A stretch of 64,000 bases of DNA. Source: Kalaharituber pfeilii (taxonomy: Eukaryota > Ascomycota > Pezizomycetes > Pezizales > Pezizaceae). The stretch covers positions 930,001 to 994,000 of the forward strand of contig WHUZ01000004.1 of the NCBI GenBank assembly GCA_015179045.1, given 5' to 3'. This document shows positions 1 to 12,215 of this stretch, in pieces. Both the position numbers and the translations under genes were made by a program. Position 1 is the stretch's first letter. Each line of letters opens with the position of its first letter. The notes under the pieces were generated by a model, which made no database searches, had not been told where the DNA came from, and saw only the letters and a list, made by a program, of their open reading frames with translations.

Positions 1-607
1 CCTCTCTCTCTGAGGTTGACGTTAGGGATGATATCATTGCTAGTGGGAGGGGTTGTCTCCAGTCCAGGTTTCCCCTCAGATAGATGGTTGATTCCTCCTC
101 CTCCTCGTCCTTCTCCTCCTCTACTGGCTCTTCTTTGAATCTCAGTGCTCTGCCTTCCACTCGTGCCCCTTCGCTCTCCATGAATGTCTGCACTGATTCC
201 AGGTTAGCTATTCCCTCAACTGTGTCTCGCCACAGGCGCCCTAGGGTAGACCTGGCCAAGTTGTATTGCCACTTCTCCATCTCTCTCAGCTTGTTTTCTG
301 GGTCCCCTCCAGCTGCATATTTCATCCATACCCAGCCTCTCCAGCTCGCAATAGGGTGGAAGGTGGTAGTGTAAATCTGTCTCTGCTTCACCGGGCCCAA
401 TTTTCCCAAGTGATTGGCCACATTCCAGGCCGCCTTTCCTAGGCTCAGCCTCTGCTTGAAATGCGCCTTGAATTTGTGCTCCCAGTCTATCTGTATGCCC
501 ACAAGCTGATATGCCGGGCCTTTGACTCCAATTATTAGAAATTCATATGTACATTGATGCATTTGTAACAACGATTCTCCATATGCTAGAAGGAGTTCCA
601 CTCTCAT
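1..607 (-). mobile_element. Partial LINE-like ORF2 fragment (RT C-terminal/thumb region), runs off left edge
   Basis: Read on the minus strand, one frame stays open from an ATG at 607-605 to the window edge, about 200 codons. The segment around 535-250 reads like the region after the catalytic core of Tad1-type reverse transcriptases: a 'YQLVGIQIDWEHKFKAHF' stretch, then a helical 'GKLGPVKQRQIYTTTFHP' and 'KWQYNLARSTLGRLWRDT'. This matches the usual pattern of a conserved flexible-loop G-x-x-[IL]D, an HF-x-x-R, and a later tryptophan-rich helix. The tail is acidic (a Glu-rich run near 95-130). No catalytic YADD box is visible, so the copy is 5'-truncated or the catalytic part is missing. Whether it is still part of a longer element to the left cannot be seen. 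The family call is by motif resemblance only. Confidence 0.5.
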
Positions 608-1257
608 ATTATATCATGAATTCTGGGTACTTGTCTATACAGTAGAGAGAAAGGAGAAGGAAAAAAGAAAAAAGAAAAAAGAAACATTAGAACAGATTGC
701 TCTTAGCCAAGGGACAATGGGACCTTGAAGTACTTCCTGTGTATAGTTCATATCTCTCTATCTGCCGTCTTGTCCCTCGTTCCATATTTTAATTCAGGTC
801 AACAGTCTGCTTATCTCTCCACATGCAGACACTCACTATATTCTACCATGGCAGTCAATACTACTTTTGTTGGGGGAGGGTTGAAACTCATGGTGTGGGT
901 GTGTGTTGGGGGATGGGGGTTGGGGGTTGGTAGCAGAGCCAGCGGAGTTGGATCACTGGAGTTGCTGGAGGTATCTGGGAGAGGACAGGCTGCCTCTACA
1001 AAAGCCCCGGCAGCGATAGAGTTCAATTCAGAGCCTGTTAAAACAGTAGAATTCAGACTATATATAAAGGAACGGATAGTGCTATGTTGTAGACCTCGGG
1101 CCTTTACTAACCTCGTATTGCAATATAGCACTCGTAGTACCATTGCCACTATTACATGAGCAGGCGGAGTATTGCAGAGGGTAGGTACATATTTGCTTGT
1201 AGGCACTGCAGGGGTTATTTCACAGGGTGGGGAGGTGATACAGTTATAGATGCTATA
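608..1257. other. Gene-free stretch with purine-rich tract
   Basis: No convincing coding region. Positions 645-685 are an A/G-rich tract of AAAAAAG-type units. Positions 869-930 are a GT-rich tract (GTGGGTGTGTGTTGGGG type) that creates meaningless ORFs on both strands. Confidence 0.5.
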
Positions 1258-1903
1258 TGGTTGGGGACATCTGTACGCGGAGTAAATTGCACCCCAACTT
1301 CAACGCTCTAAAGCGCAACTAAAATAATTAGATAAAATTAGTTTCGTGTCGTAATATGATAGATCAGACAATGAAGAATAAAGTTACGAAGCGATATCTA
1401 TTTATTTGATTTTTTGTTATAGTGTTTCATAGAGTTAAAGATCAGGAATTTTATATGGAGAGGGGTCATAAATGTCGCCCTTTAGTAATCACCAAATATA
1501 GTATAGTAAATCGTAGTCTAACTAAAAATGGAAAGGAGCTAATTGAAAATGGGATAGAATTTTACTACTTGGTTTTATGTTGTGTGCGACTGATGCAATA
1601 GATATATGCAAGTTGACAGCTAGGCTAGGATATGTAGAGTGTGACAGAGTGATCGGGCGGTAGAAGCAGCAACAGTAGTGCGAGCAGTAGCAGCAGTAGC
1701 AGCAGTAGCAGTGCGGGCAGTGGGAATTGTAGAGTGGTAGAAGCGGTAGAGCTGTAGGAGAACGATGGAGCGGTGGAGGTGGGAAGAATACCTTCAAACT
1801 CGCTGCATACTATCGGGCAGAACGTGCATGTACCCATGTAAATGGAGTGCTTAGTCATCGAACCAAATGTCGCCCCTACTCCGCGTACAGATGTCCCCAA
1901 CCA
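1258..1903. mobile_element. MITE-like element with ~27-bp terminal inverted repeats and TA target duplication
   Basis: The left end starts TGGTTGGGGACATCTGTACG and continues CGGAGTA. The right end is its inverse complement (…TACTCCG CGTACAGATGTCCCCAACCA). Both ends are flanked by TA (1256-1257 and 1904-1905), as expected for Tc1/mariner or pogo-type insertions. The 646-bp interior has no transposase and contains a CAG-rich trinucleotide tract at 1665-1720. It is therefore best read as a non-autonomous element. The superfamily is inferred from the TA duplication alone. Confidence 0.75.
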
Positions 1904-1905
1904 TA

Positions 1906-3208
1906 GATGTAGCATTTTCGCTATTTTTGCTTCATAGGCGCAGTCAATTTAATCAATAATTAATTTAACGCACATATCCGATATATATATTGTGTGAGTT
2001 ACTCATTGTTGAAGCAGGTAACTAGGTTGTGGTGAAGGTGCTGCTCGTGACCCATATTGCTACGAGACTGATGCCAAGAACGTCAAGGATGTATGAAGCG
2101 GCAGTTAAAACGGCTGCTGAGGCTCAACTGCTGGACAATTAGTTGTACCAGTCGAGATTGTTAATACCTGTGCTACTGAATTGGTAAGGGGGAATTAAGG
2201 AGGAGAACGGGTTAATACTTCGTCTGGCATATTCATTCTTAAAACTCGGACGGAGCACATTCGCACAGTCTGGAACCAATGAGCAGAAACGTTGTATGAT
2301 ATTCCCGCAGTGCCTTACTTGGCTAGTTTTTGTAACCGGACTGCCGGGGAACTTTGTACCTCGACATGGCGTCTTGTTGTAAGCTCCGTAAATTAAGAGA
2401 ACAGTACTGGCACTTCATCAAGCTATAGGTCAGCTCACAAAAGTTGATAACTCCGCCTTCTCTGGATCCCATTTCTACTCCGCTGCCCTCACAATGCCAT
2501 CCAGCCCCCCCTCAGCCTCACTGATTCTCAATCGCATAACAGACAACCCACATCACCAAGCTGTGAGTCAGCTTGAGCGGTGCATAACCCCATCATCCCA
2601 CCAGCCTCTCGGACAGTCCCGCAATTAGTTCTTCAGCGGCACCCTACCAGCAGCCCCTCCCCCCTCTTCTCCAGCAGTCGAGCATACAGCTTATTCGTCA
2701 GCAGCCCCTCCAGCAGCCTCTCCGCCCCAAACTCCAGCAGCCTCTTCGCCCCTCTCTCCAGTACCTGCTAAAACAGTCACTCGAATAACCAGTTCAATAA
2801 CCCCTTCAACGGCTTCTCCCATAAGTAGTGCCTTTTCTTTCTGGATAATGCAAAATACTCCTTGGTAGGTTGAGCTCTCTAATGTGTTTTTCCTTTTTCT
2901 TCGATTTTTACTATTGTTTTTGGTTTTAGCTGCAGTCTATTGTTTCTCCAATTTTGTTACCTTGTACGAAATTGCATCACCATTCTGAATATCAAGGGGG
3001 TGGTGTGTCCATGGGGGATCTAGACGGGTCCAGGTCTATCTAATAACATGGTCGGCGGAAGAAGCCTGACTTGGTTATGATTTTTAGAATCCATGACGTT
3101 TACAATATTCCTTGCACCAAGAGGAGGGTGGGAGTGAATCGGCTGCTGGATATACCGATGTGAAGGCTTTGTGGGTGATCTGCCTCAATGTCAGCAAACG
3201 CAGCTATA
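1906..3208. other. Gene-free stretch
   Basis: No supported gene. Positions 2580-2770 are pyrimidine-rich (CAGCC/CCTCT), giving a Ser/Pro-rich spurious ORF. Nothing else recognised. Confidence 0.4.
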
Positions 3209-3504
3209 CTTGTATACCAGCATAAATACCGGAACACCAGGGGGTGCCGACAGGGGTATGGGCTAGGGAACAACGCCAGTTTTTGAATTGAATATTCAGG
3301 AGGTAAATATATGAATTACTGTGACTCCATTTGTGTGTCCTCCATTAGCAACAATTTCGGCAGCCATACGTCTAGGCATGCTTTCTAGAAGATAAAAAAA
3401 AGTATCTGCACTCAGCGAGTCCCACAGCTTCCTACAATACACAGACCACTTCTCCATCCCTGCCGACAACCCCTGGTGTTCCGGTCTTTATGCTGGTATA
3501 CAAG
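3209..3504. mobile_element. Second MITE-like element with ~40-bp TIRs and TA flanks
   Basis: The left end CTTGTATACCAGCATAAATA followed by CCGGAACACCAGGGG is repeated in inverse complement at the right end (CCCCTGGTGTTCCGGTCTTT, ATGCTGGTATACAAG). Both ends are bordered by TA (3207-3208 and 3505-3506). The 296-bp interior has no ORF. The TIR sequence differs from that of the 1258-1903 element, so this is a separate family. A Tc1/mariner-like mobilising transposase is inferred from the TA duplication. Confidence 0.75.
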
Positions 3505-4319
3505 TAGACATACCTAATTTAGAAATGATTGGCTATAGGTGAGATGGGAATAAAAAGCAGGCCATCGTAAGTCTATCCAGAGAAACTTGGGCTATCGTCA
3601 TACACTACCTACTGTATTGTTGTGGCTGTGTACAGCTGAGCTAACCCAAGTACAAAGGTACTAATTAGTATGAGAACATACACATGTTACCTGCAGGGTC
3701 CTACAGTAGTCTGGTTGGCAGGGCAGCAGGAACCCCGGTCGGCACTCCCGGGAGAGTGCAATTGTGATACCCATACGCCCATCATACCCAACGGACTGTT
3801 AAGTTAATCAAGCTCTCGTAATCTCAAAATATTCAACGAACATTCATTTCGAAGGAGTAATTGAATTTTCTACGGAGTGCCGCATCGCTGCGCACTTAAC
3901 CTATTCAAAGGAAACCTCTGAGGACACAATGGGTATTGACCTGCGGGATAGTATTATAAAGTACAGAAAACATCTCTCATATATGTACATTCGTGATATT
4001 ATCCGGTGCAGTACGGTGGGCGCCATTGAAAACTTGTGCATTGCACAATACAATATGAAACGCATTCTTGATTGGCTCTCAAAGTTGACCCCTACTCACC
4101 TACGACGCCACTGATTGGTTTCTTTTTCCGCTCTTGAGCCTCCTTCTTGCTCGCGGGGCACTGTACGGATTATTTGTTCATTGAGCAAGAGAATTCCAAA
4201 AATCTAAAATCTCATCAGAAGAGCTATATACCAAAACACTCTGAACCCCACATATTCAAACTCCGGATCCTCTTTACCGTTCTTTAAACCACATCACCCG
4301 AATATCCCATCTGCTCAAC

Positions 4320-7300
4320 ATGGATGCCGTAGGACTTGCGTTCGGTATTGTACCAGTAGCAACCAAACTGGTTCAATATCTCCAGAATGTCAACGATGCT
4401 CCAGCCTCCCGCCAAGAACTTATTGAACAGTTCAATCTATATATACAATATGCACAGCAGGTAGCTGACAGAAAGCAAAACAACAAAATTTCAAGTGAAG
4501 TGGAGAAGATCCTTGAGCAGCAGCAGCTTGTCCTCCAGAAGCTAAATGCAATTCTTCAAGATCCAAAGCTACAGAATCTCCTAAAACAGCCGGCAATTAT
4601 TGTTGAGGCTCAAACATCGACAATTGTTGAGAGTCAAGCTAGCATCGCAATATCTGATACAAGCTCCATTATATCTATCGAGGGTTCGACTTCCGGTTTC
4701 ACAGCAGACACAACCTCTGGGATAGAGTCTACCAATGCTGGTGTCAAAAGGTGGCGAAAGAGAGATATTTTCAAGAAACTTATTTCACCCCGGACCTCAA
4801 CCCCCATGACTACTGATGGTAAGATTCCTCAAATCTACCTGAGCCCTCCTACTGGTTCCAATGTGGTGCAATCCAAAACTGGTTCAGAGGGCTCTCTGGC
4901 TTTGTCCACTATCACCTCTACCGCTGCGGAAAAATCGACTATCATCAGAGCACTGGTCGATCGATTGGTATGGCCATTCCAAGAGGATGAATTCAAAGAA
5001 ATTTCGCAGTCACTCGAAACGATCACGAGCATTCTGCATAGGATGCTGGAGCTTGAGCACAAGTAATCCACCTTGAAACAAGCTAAGAGTCTACATAAGT
5101 CAATGACTTACTGACCGTTCTGGGCTTCTTACTAGGGAGATTTCGTCCAATGTACTGTGTACAGTGACAGACATAGACAGTAGTCTTGGACTAGTAAGGT
5201 AAAGTACTGATTGACTTAGATTATTTTGGGGCACCTCGGAGTTTGGTACATTTAAATGCTGCTTATGGACAATTCTGCTAATGTGCACCTAAAATTGTAG
5301 GGAAGTTGTACTGGACTCTCAAGTCAGAATGACTGATGTTAGCAACGATGTAGCAGAAGTGAAGTATGTTTCCGTCCCTTAATGCAATATCGCTCCATGG
5401 AAATCGTGACACACGTTTCCCGAGTGGAATTCCATTGCCATAGGTACCAAAACACTTGCTGATCTTCTATACATCTGGATTTCGTGATGCAAACAGAGCT
5501 ATTGCAGTCAAGACGCACAGCAGGCTTGAGGGTATGATAGAATGCTGGAAGATCAAAAGGATTTCCTGGCATTCAAGTAACTAATCCCGTTTTAATCGAA
5601 CAGATGATGCTAGAGAAAGAGCATATAAATGGCTATCACCATTGATATTTTGGAGCACGCAAGATAATGTTTATGTGAAGGTTGAGCACGGTACTGGAAC
5701 GTGGCTCCTGGAGGACGAAAAATTTACCAAATGGTCACGGGGGGAGTCAAGGGCACTATTTTGTTATGGAATGCGTTAGTCTCCTATTGTTCGAGGTGCC
5801 AAAATGAAAGAAACGACTGACTATTCAAACTATAGCTGGTGCAGGAAAGACTACACTCACGTATCTCCCCTGCTACAAGGCTTTGTTTCCTATGCCAGAT
5901 ACTAAGCAAAATCTTCCTTTAGGTCTCTTGCCATTCAGCATTTGTGCGATAAGTATGGCGTCAAGCACGAAACTATTGGCAAGAAGCAGGTTGGAATTGC
6001 TTTCTTGTATTGTAACTATGGCGACCAACAAGTGCAGACTCTACAGAACCTCCTTGGAAGCATTCTGCGCCAACTGGAAAAGCAATGCTATATTACACCT
6101 GATCTCAGCGAGCTGTATACTGAATATTGGGAGAAGGAGGAGCGCTTTTTGCCAATCAATGAGGTTATAAAACGCATCATGAAGTGTGCTTCAGGTCTGG
6201 AGAGAATCTTTCTTGTGGTTGATGCTTTGGATGAATGCCTCCATCAGCGTGAGCTATTACGCATCCACCTGTTCAATCTTATCCAGGGTACTGGCAATGT
6301 GCAGCTTCTCGCAACATCTCGACCTGATCCTAGCATCGATAAACTCTTCATGGAAAAGGGTTACCTAAGCCTGGAAATAGCAGCCAAAGACAGTGATGTT
6401 AGGATATATCTCGATGCAAGGATTGAAGAGTTCGAAAAAACGGGTGAAAATCTTTTCAACCTTGTCCATGCTGATGCTGAACTTCGGAACGAGGTAATTG
6501 ACAGAATTGTACAGCAGGTAAATGGAATGTAAGCATTATCCTGTTTTCAATTTATTCTTATCTCTAACTAACATTGCGCTGCGCTTGTGGAGGTTCTTGA
6601 TTGCTCCGCTTCATATAGCCTCTGTTGCCAACATTCCGAACCGTAAAATGTTAAAGCTAGCCTTGAGCAGTCTTCCTGAAGATTTAGACAATACCTATCT
6701 TAATGCAATCAAGCGACTTCAAGTACACAATGCGATGTCCTGGGAAATGATCCAGAAAGCTCTCATGCTAGTCACGTTTACCTTGGACTGGTTGGAACCT
6801 GATGTACTTTTGGATGCAATTGCTACACATGAGGACACTGGCTTTGATAGCGATAACAGAGTGAAGAAAGCATACTTGCTTTCCAACTGTGGAGGCTTGC
6901 TGGTTGAGGAAGAGCAGAAGGGTAATGCGCAGACTAAGGGGTGAGTAATAATTCATTATCTCAGATGATAGAAATAACAACTCATATTAACTGAACCCTG
7001 CTATCATTAGGAATAAGTTTATTATCCGCTTCATTCACCAAAGTGCCAAAGAGTTCTTTGTGAAAAATCCAGCTCTATTGTTTCCAAGTGCAGATAAATC
7101 AAGTTCACCTGTCTCGTTAATTACTGAAGCACACTCTGTTATTACACTTGTGTGTCTAGCATACCTAACAACAGACCGAGGTGATGGATATCAGAATGCT
7201 CAGTGGGATAGCAAGAACTTGAGCCGTGGTTTCCCTTTCTTGCAGTACTCCTTTTGCCATTGGGGAATCCATGCCTCTAAGGCTTCAAAGGATCGAATCT

Positions 7301-9099
7301 ATAATAAACTATTCCAGTACTTCGATCATGAGCGGAACACAGGGTCCTCGATTTGTTCTCATCACTATCAAGCATTTGGTACATTCTGGGAGTTTGACAG
7401 GTTTCCATCGTTTGCGGGCATTAGGCAGCGCATTCACGCAGCCTCTGGGTGTAGGTCAATCTTTGTGGCAGCTGTGGTATTTGATTTGAGGGCGTTAGTT
7501 GAAGAATATACTCTGCAAAATCCAAACTTTATTCAAACTCTACCGAAATCGTTCCTCAGAATCTGTTTAACGGCAGCTGCATGGAGCGGAAATATAGCCC
7601 TCTTCACACGACTTTGGGTTAGGGCCACAGATATCAATATAAATTCCACTGACGATGATGCCGTTAGCATATGTATAAGAGCCGTCACTCCTTTGTGGGC
7701 GGCAGCATGTAATGGGCATGGCAAGATAGTTGGGTTGCTGCTAGCGAATGACGGGGTTGACATCAATACGGTTAATTCAAATGGTATGACAGCACTGTAT
7801 GTAGCTGCTCGGCGAGGACATGGCAAGGTGGTCGAGCTGCTGCTGGCGAATACTAAGGTTGATGTCAATCTGGGTAACAACAATGGCTGGACACCACTGA
7901 ATAGTGCAGCTGGTAAAGGGAATGACAAGGTGGTCGAGCTGCTGCTGGCGAATACCAAGGTCGATGTCAATCTGGGTAACAACAATGACTGTACACCACT
8001 GAATAGTGCAGCTGGTAAAGGGCGTGACAAGGTGGTCGAGCTGCTGCTGGCGAATTCCAAGGTCGATGTAAATCTGGGTAACAACAATGGCTGTACACCA
8101 CTGAATAGTGCAGCTGCTAAAGGGCATGACAAGGTGGTCGAGCTGCTGCTGGCGAATTCCAAGGTCGATGTCAATCTGGGTACCAACGATGGCATTACAC
8201 CACTGCACCGGGCAGTCATCAATGGGCATGACAAGGTGGTCAACCTACTGCTAGCGAATACCATGGTCGATGTCAATATGGCTAGTGAAACTGGCTGGAC
8301 ACCACTGAAGAGTGCAGCTTACAACGGGCATGTCAAGGTGGTCGAGCTGCTGCTGGCGAATACCAAGGTTGATGTCAATCTGGGTACCAACGATGGCATT
8401 ACACCACTGCACCGGGCAGTCATCAATGGGCATGACAAGGTGGTCAACCTACTGCTAGCGAATACCAAGGTCGATGTCAATATGGCTAGTGAAACTGGCT
8501 GGACACCACTGAAGAGTGCAGCTTACAACGGGTATGTCAAGGTGGTCGAGCTGCTGCTGGCGAATGCCAAGGTCGATGTCAATCTGGGTGCCGAAAATGG
8601 TGTGACACCACTGAATTTCGCAGCTCGCAAAGGACATGTCAAGGTGGTCGAGCTGCTGCTGACGAATGCCAATGTCGATGTCAATATGGCTAACAAAAAC
8701 GGCTCTACACCACTGAATAGCGCAGCTGGTAAAGGGCACGACAAAGTGGTGGAGCTGTTGCTAGCGAATGATCAGATTGACATCAATAAGGGCAACAAAA
8801 ATGGTTGGACACCATTGCATACAGCAGCTGCTGCAGGGCAAGACAAGGTTGTTGAGGTGTTGCTTGCAGACGGAAAGATTGATGTCAACCGGGGTGATAA
8901 GGACAATGACACCCCACTTCATGTTACGGCTTCCCGCGGGCATATCAGTATAATAAAGTTGCTTCTTGCACATGACAAAATCGACCTCAGGAAAGCCAAT
9001 GCCACTTCTGAGACGGCCCTGGACTGCGCCATTAAGCATGGGCGCCATGAAGCTGTTGCGCTGTTACGTTCAAAGCTTGGAAATGATAACAAGACGTAG
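4320..9099 (+). CDS. NLR-type STAND protein: N-terminal effector-like domain, NACHT NTPase, ankyrin repeats
   Basis: The proposed exons 4320-5062, 5301-5363, 5614-5774, 5836-5860, 5923-6528, 6593-6940 and 7011-9099 all have GT-AG introns and join in phase to give about 1344 residues. Residues 1-247 form an N-terminal domain starting MDAVGLAFGIVPVATKL, of unrecognised class, where fungal NLRs carry their effector. A W-L-S-P segment precedes the P-loop (GMPGAGKTT, residues ~321-329), whose codons are split by the third intron. The Walker B-like stretch FLVVDALDEC lies near residues 425-436, followed by an ATSRPDP sensor-like motif. From about residue 860 come some 14 ankyrin units of 34 residues. 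Such proteins act in fungal non-self recognition and programmed cell death, with repeats as the ligand-sensing part and NTP-driven oligomerisation; that role is family knowledge. No frameshift or stop is seen in the spliced model. Exon 2 and the 5063-5300 intron are the least certain part. Confidence 0.85.
7654..9081 (+). repeat. Coding ankyrin array, 102-bp period, with recent internal duplications
   Basis: Unit starts fall exactly every 102 bp (7756, 7858, 7960, 8062, 8164, 8266, 8368, 8470, 8572, 8674, 8776, 8878, 8980). The consensus is VDVNLG-N-GxTPLxSAAxxGHDKVVELLLANxK. Central units (7858-8571) are nearly identical to each other. The two-unit block 8164-8367 is repeated almost base for base at 8368-8571. 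The outer units (before 7756 and after 8776) are much more diverged. Confidence 0.95.
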
Positions 9100-9321
9100 C
9101 CTATGCTCGTCTCCATCCCTTGGCTCTCTATCCCTCTGCTGTTCATGTTAACTTCAATCATTACATTTTGTACTTCGTTTCATTTCTGTTGGCTAGGAAG
9201 TTTGGCAAGGAAGTTTGGCAAGGAAGTTGTGAGTGAGCGTTTTGTCGTGTATGTTCATCGAAGTAGGATTTGATTTTCAACGTTGAATCTATGATCTGTG
9301 TATGCATTAATCCTTTTTCAA

Positions 9322-9379
9322 GACCCTGCCATGGCGAACAGCTGCACGCGGGGTTACGTGATTAAAAAAAAAAAAAAAA
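9322..9379 (+). mobile_element. Tail-only retrotransposon insertion, family B
   Basis: A 58-bp insert reads GACCCTGCCATGGCGAACAG, CTGCACGCGGGGTTACGTGA, TT, then a poly(A) run. The duplicated target CCTTTTTCAA occurs at 9312-9321 and 9380-9389. It lies about 220 bp downstream of the NLR stop codon. Confidence 0.85.
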
Positions 9380-9389
9380 CCTTTTTCAA

Positions 9390-11979
9390 AAGATATATCT
9401 ATTTTGTACGTCAGTATCATTGACAAATTTTGGTCTTAGCAAGCGATGGAGTCTGAGATAACCACATCAAAGTTTTTCGCCACTTTCATCACCTCATCTC
9501 ACTGTTCACTGTTATCCTATTATTCTCTTTAGCTGCCATGTTTTTGATCATTCTATATCGACTTCTTGTTCCCGACTGTTTTATATTTTATATGTGCCAT
9601 GGCCAGTCACAATAACTGAGCCTGCTTGTCCTTCACCAACTCGTTTTCCTCCACCTGTTTCTCATCTGAGCCTCCCAGCGAAGGGCCCATTGTGTCAGGC
9701 AGCTGTGAAAACTCTTTGATCCCTCCTACCGCTCATACCAACCATCGTCGGTACTCCTCAGCTTTTGCACTGCTGCACGTGATATCCTGTAAGTAACCTA
9801 CTTCTGGGGAAAACTGCCCATTATGTACCGAATCTCGGAGCTGACAGTTATGATGTGGCCTGATCTGCTAGCTACAGTTGGTCACTTGATTGTCTTTCCT
9901 ACTGGAATGGGTGTTTCGTTTACGGAAATGTTACAAATGGAGTGGCATGGCTTCACTTCATTGTGTTTGATTCTCCTACGTTTACGTTTATCCACATATT
10001 CTCAGCAAGGTCGCTGCTGACTTATGCCCTCCTCCGGTATGTACTCCTCGTTTTGGTGTGGCAAGCAGACCCAATCTTCGCCGCTCCGTCCGCTCTCATT
10101 TCCTCAATGCATGTCCCCTTTCACCTGCACTGCCCCTACTAGTAGCTCTACATCCGTGTTAATTGCTGCTCTTCTCAGCAGGTCTGCTGCCCTAGATGCT
10201 ACCCGAATCCCGCCTCTTGACAGGCTGGGGCCCCGATAGGTTTGAGGTGGAAGGAGTGCAGCCGGAGATGCTTTGTGCGGGGGTCAGCGCCAGGTCAGAG
10301 CAACGTGAGTCACATGTGGGGCAAAAGTTCAAGGCTCCAAGAGATGCTTTAAATACGCTCCCTGGAGCCCAGGTACAGACATCATTCCCATTTTGCTCGC
10401 ATACACATCTTCTGTTCACATCTGCGTTCATCTAGTTATTACTTCATATGTTACTTTATTAATTCATACCGCCTTCGTATATGCGAGCACAGTACAAGCA
10501 GAGAGACTAGCGATAAATTCATTTCCCTGCCCACCTATGCCAAGGGCGTCAAGCGGGGCTACAGTACGTGATTTTTTTATTTTAAAAAAAAACGAGACAG
10601 GGCATTTTCCTAAACGCTATCAATATGTTTTATGCTGCTTCAACGTGCTTTCGGCTGTTAAAGTCTCACCTATGTTTACACATATCTGCATATTCTCAGC
10701 TGCTATGTCAACGTATTTGGAAGACGTTCTATCAAATACAGGAGAAATCCAAATGTAGTTTGGAGGAGGCATTCAAAGGTGAACATGCATCTGGTGTTGT
10801 CGTACATATTTACGGACATTATAAGTAGCTTTCAACTTCATAGCACGGTAACCCCCGCATTCTATTTGCCCTGCCATGGCGAACGGCTGCAAGCGGGGTT
10901 ATGTGATTTTTGAAAAGTGACCCCGAGAAGACAATCCCGGATGTGCATGATGGTATATAGCCCCAAGTCGACGATTACACTGCTCACAAAGTCGTGTTTA
11001 ATGGTTCTGTCCTTCGCTTGCAGTGTTTGCCGAAACGTTCACTTTCTGTTGATTGCTTAATTACTGTAGTAGCAATCGACTTATTTGCCACTACGCATAT
11101 ACCTCTCGTCATACTCCAGCAGGGCTGCATATGAGTAATGAGAAAAGAAGAGTGTAAAGGGCAAAAAAAAAAACGAATGGTAGGTCAGTGCCGGTACTTC
11201 GCCGCTGCCGGTTGCCATCTTTGTCCCTGTTACCGGCGATCACATGGGCTCTCGCTACTAGTACCTACGGAGCATCACAGGCGCGCGCAGAGAGGTCCGC
11301 TCCGCTATCTGTGACGCGTCATATCACACCACTTCCCACCAGTACCCTGAATGCGAGGCATAACCTGGATTCCGTACCAGGGCTTCCAATGGGGCTTGTT
11401 CCAGTGGTACTGTAATGAACGCTGTAGAAGCGATTCCTGGACTACTTACTTGGCAACATGTCGCCTTAAATAGACAATGCATCATGAGATTACAACACCT
11501 TACTCGCCCCTGGTGCTCGCTATAGTTTCGGAACCGCTATTTCCCCTCCCCCGGGAGCTGGCCTTGTCCCGTTGCTTACTTAAATTAGTATGCCAAGACA
11601 CCCCAACCAAGTTTCTGCCCCCGCCCCGCCCCTTGGGATAATAACGCCCCCTGACCGATCACCCAAGCCTCGAAGCCCTCCTCCCCATCTTTCCCACCTT
11701 CACAAAAACTCCTTGAGCTCTTTGGCAGTACGCACCGTGATCCAATCCCACTCAGCTGTTTCTCGCTAAATTACCCAACAATTGCACTCAGGAATGCATA
11801 TCAGTGGAGTCACATTTATATGTTAATAAGAGTGCACAACTTCATGGGTTACGAAAATTCCACTTCGAAGGGTCCTGCTGGTCAAGACTATCTTACATGT
11901 ATGTGATAACTCGAGATTTCACTGCACTGACCCCCCTTCAACTAACGAAAAATCCCGATCTCTTAGCACTCATCCCATC
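9390..11979. other. Gene-free stretch with two degenerate family B tails
   Basis: I see no conserved coding region. Degenerate family B tails lie near 10528-10592 (GCCAAGGGCGTCAAGCGGGG … GTGATTTTTTT) and 10869-10912 (GCCCTGCCATGGCGAACGGC, TGCAAGCGGGGTTATGTGAT). Neither has a clear target duplication, so both are probably older copies. Confidence 0.5.
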
Positions 11980-12215
11980 GACTTTCATCGATGACCTTAA
12001 TCTTCATCCTCATCGATGACCTTAATCTTCATCTTCATCGATGACCTTAATCTTCATCTTCATCGATGACCTTAATCTTCATCTTCATCGATGACCTTAA
12101 TCTTCATCTTCATCGATGACCTTAATCTTCATCTTCATCGATGACCTTAATCTTCATCTTCATCGATGAGCTTGATCTTCATTCCTCATCGATGACCTTG
12201 ATCTTCATCTCTCCG
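11980..12215. repeat. 25-bp minisatellite, about 9 units
   Basis: The unit CATCGATGACCTTAATCTTC-ATCTT repeats with an exact 25-bp spacing (unit starts 12011, 12036, 12061, 12086, 12111, 12136, 12161) and less exact edge units. Each unit contains the palindrome ATCGAT. The array is not in a supported gene. A single related piece (CCTTGATCTTCATCATCGA) occurs at about 21984, after the 3' end of the DXO-like gene. Confidence 0.9.

Noticed and set aside
7533..8739. Long minus-strand frames across the ankyrin region
   Set aside because: They are shadows of the repeated plus-strand units and show the same 102-bp periodicity; no independent gene is supported.
11980..12215. CRISPR-like regular repeat
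   Set aside because: Units are contiguous 25-bp tandem copies without unique spacers, in a eukaryotic genome.
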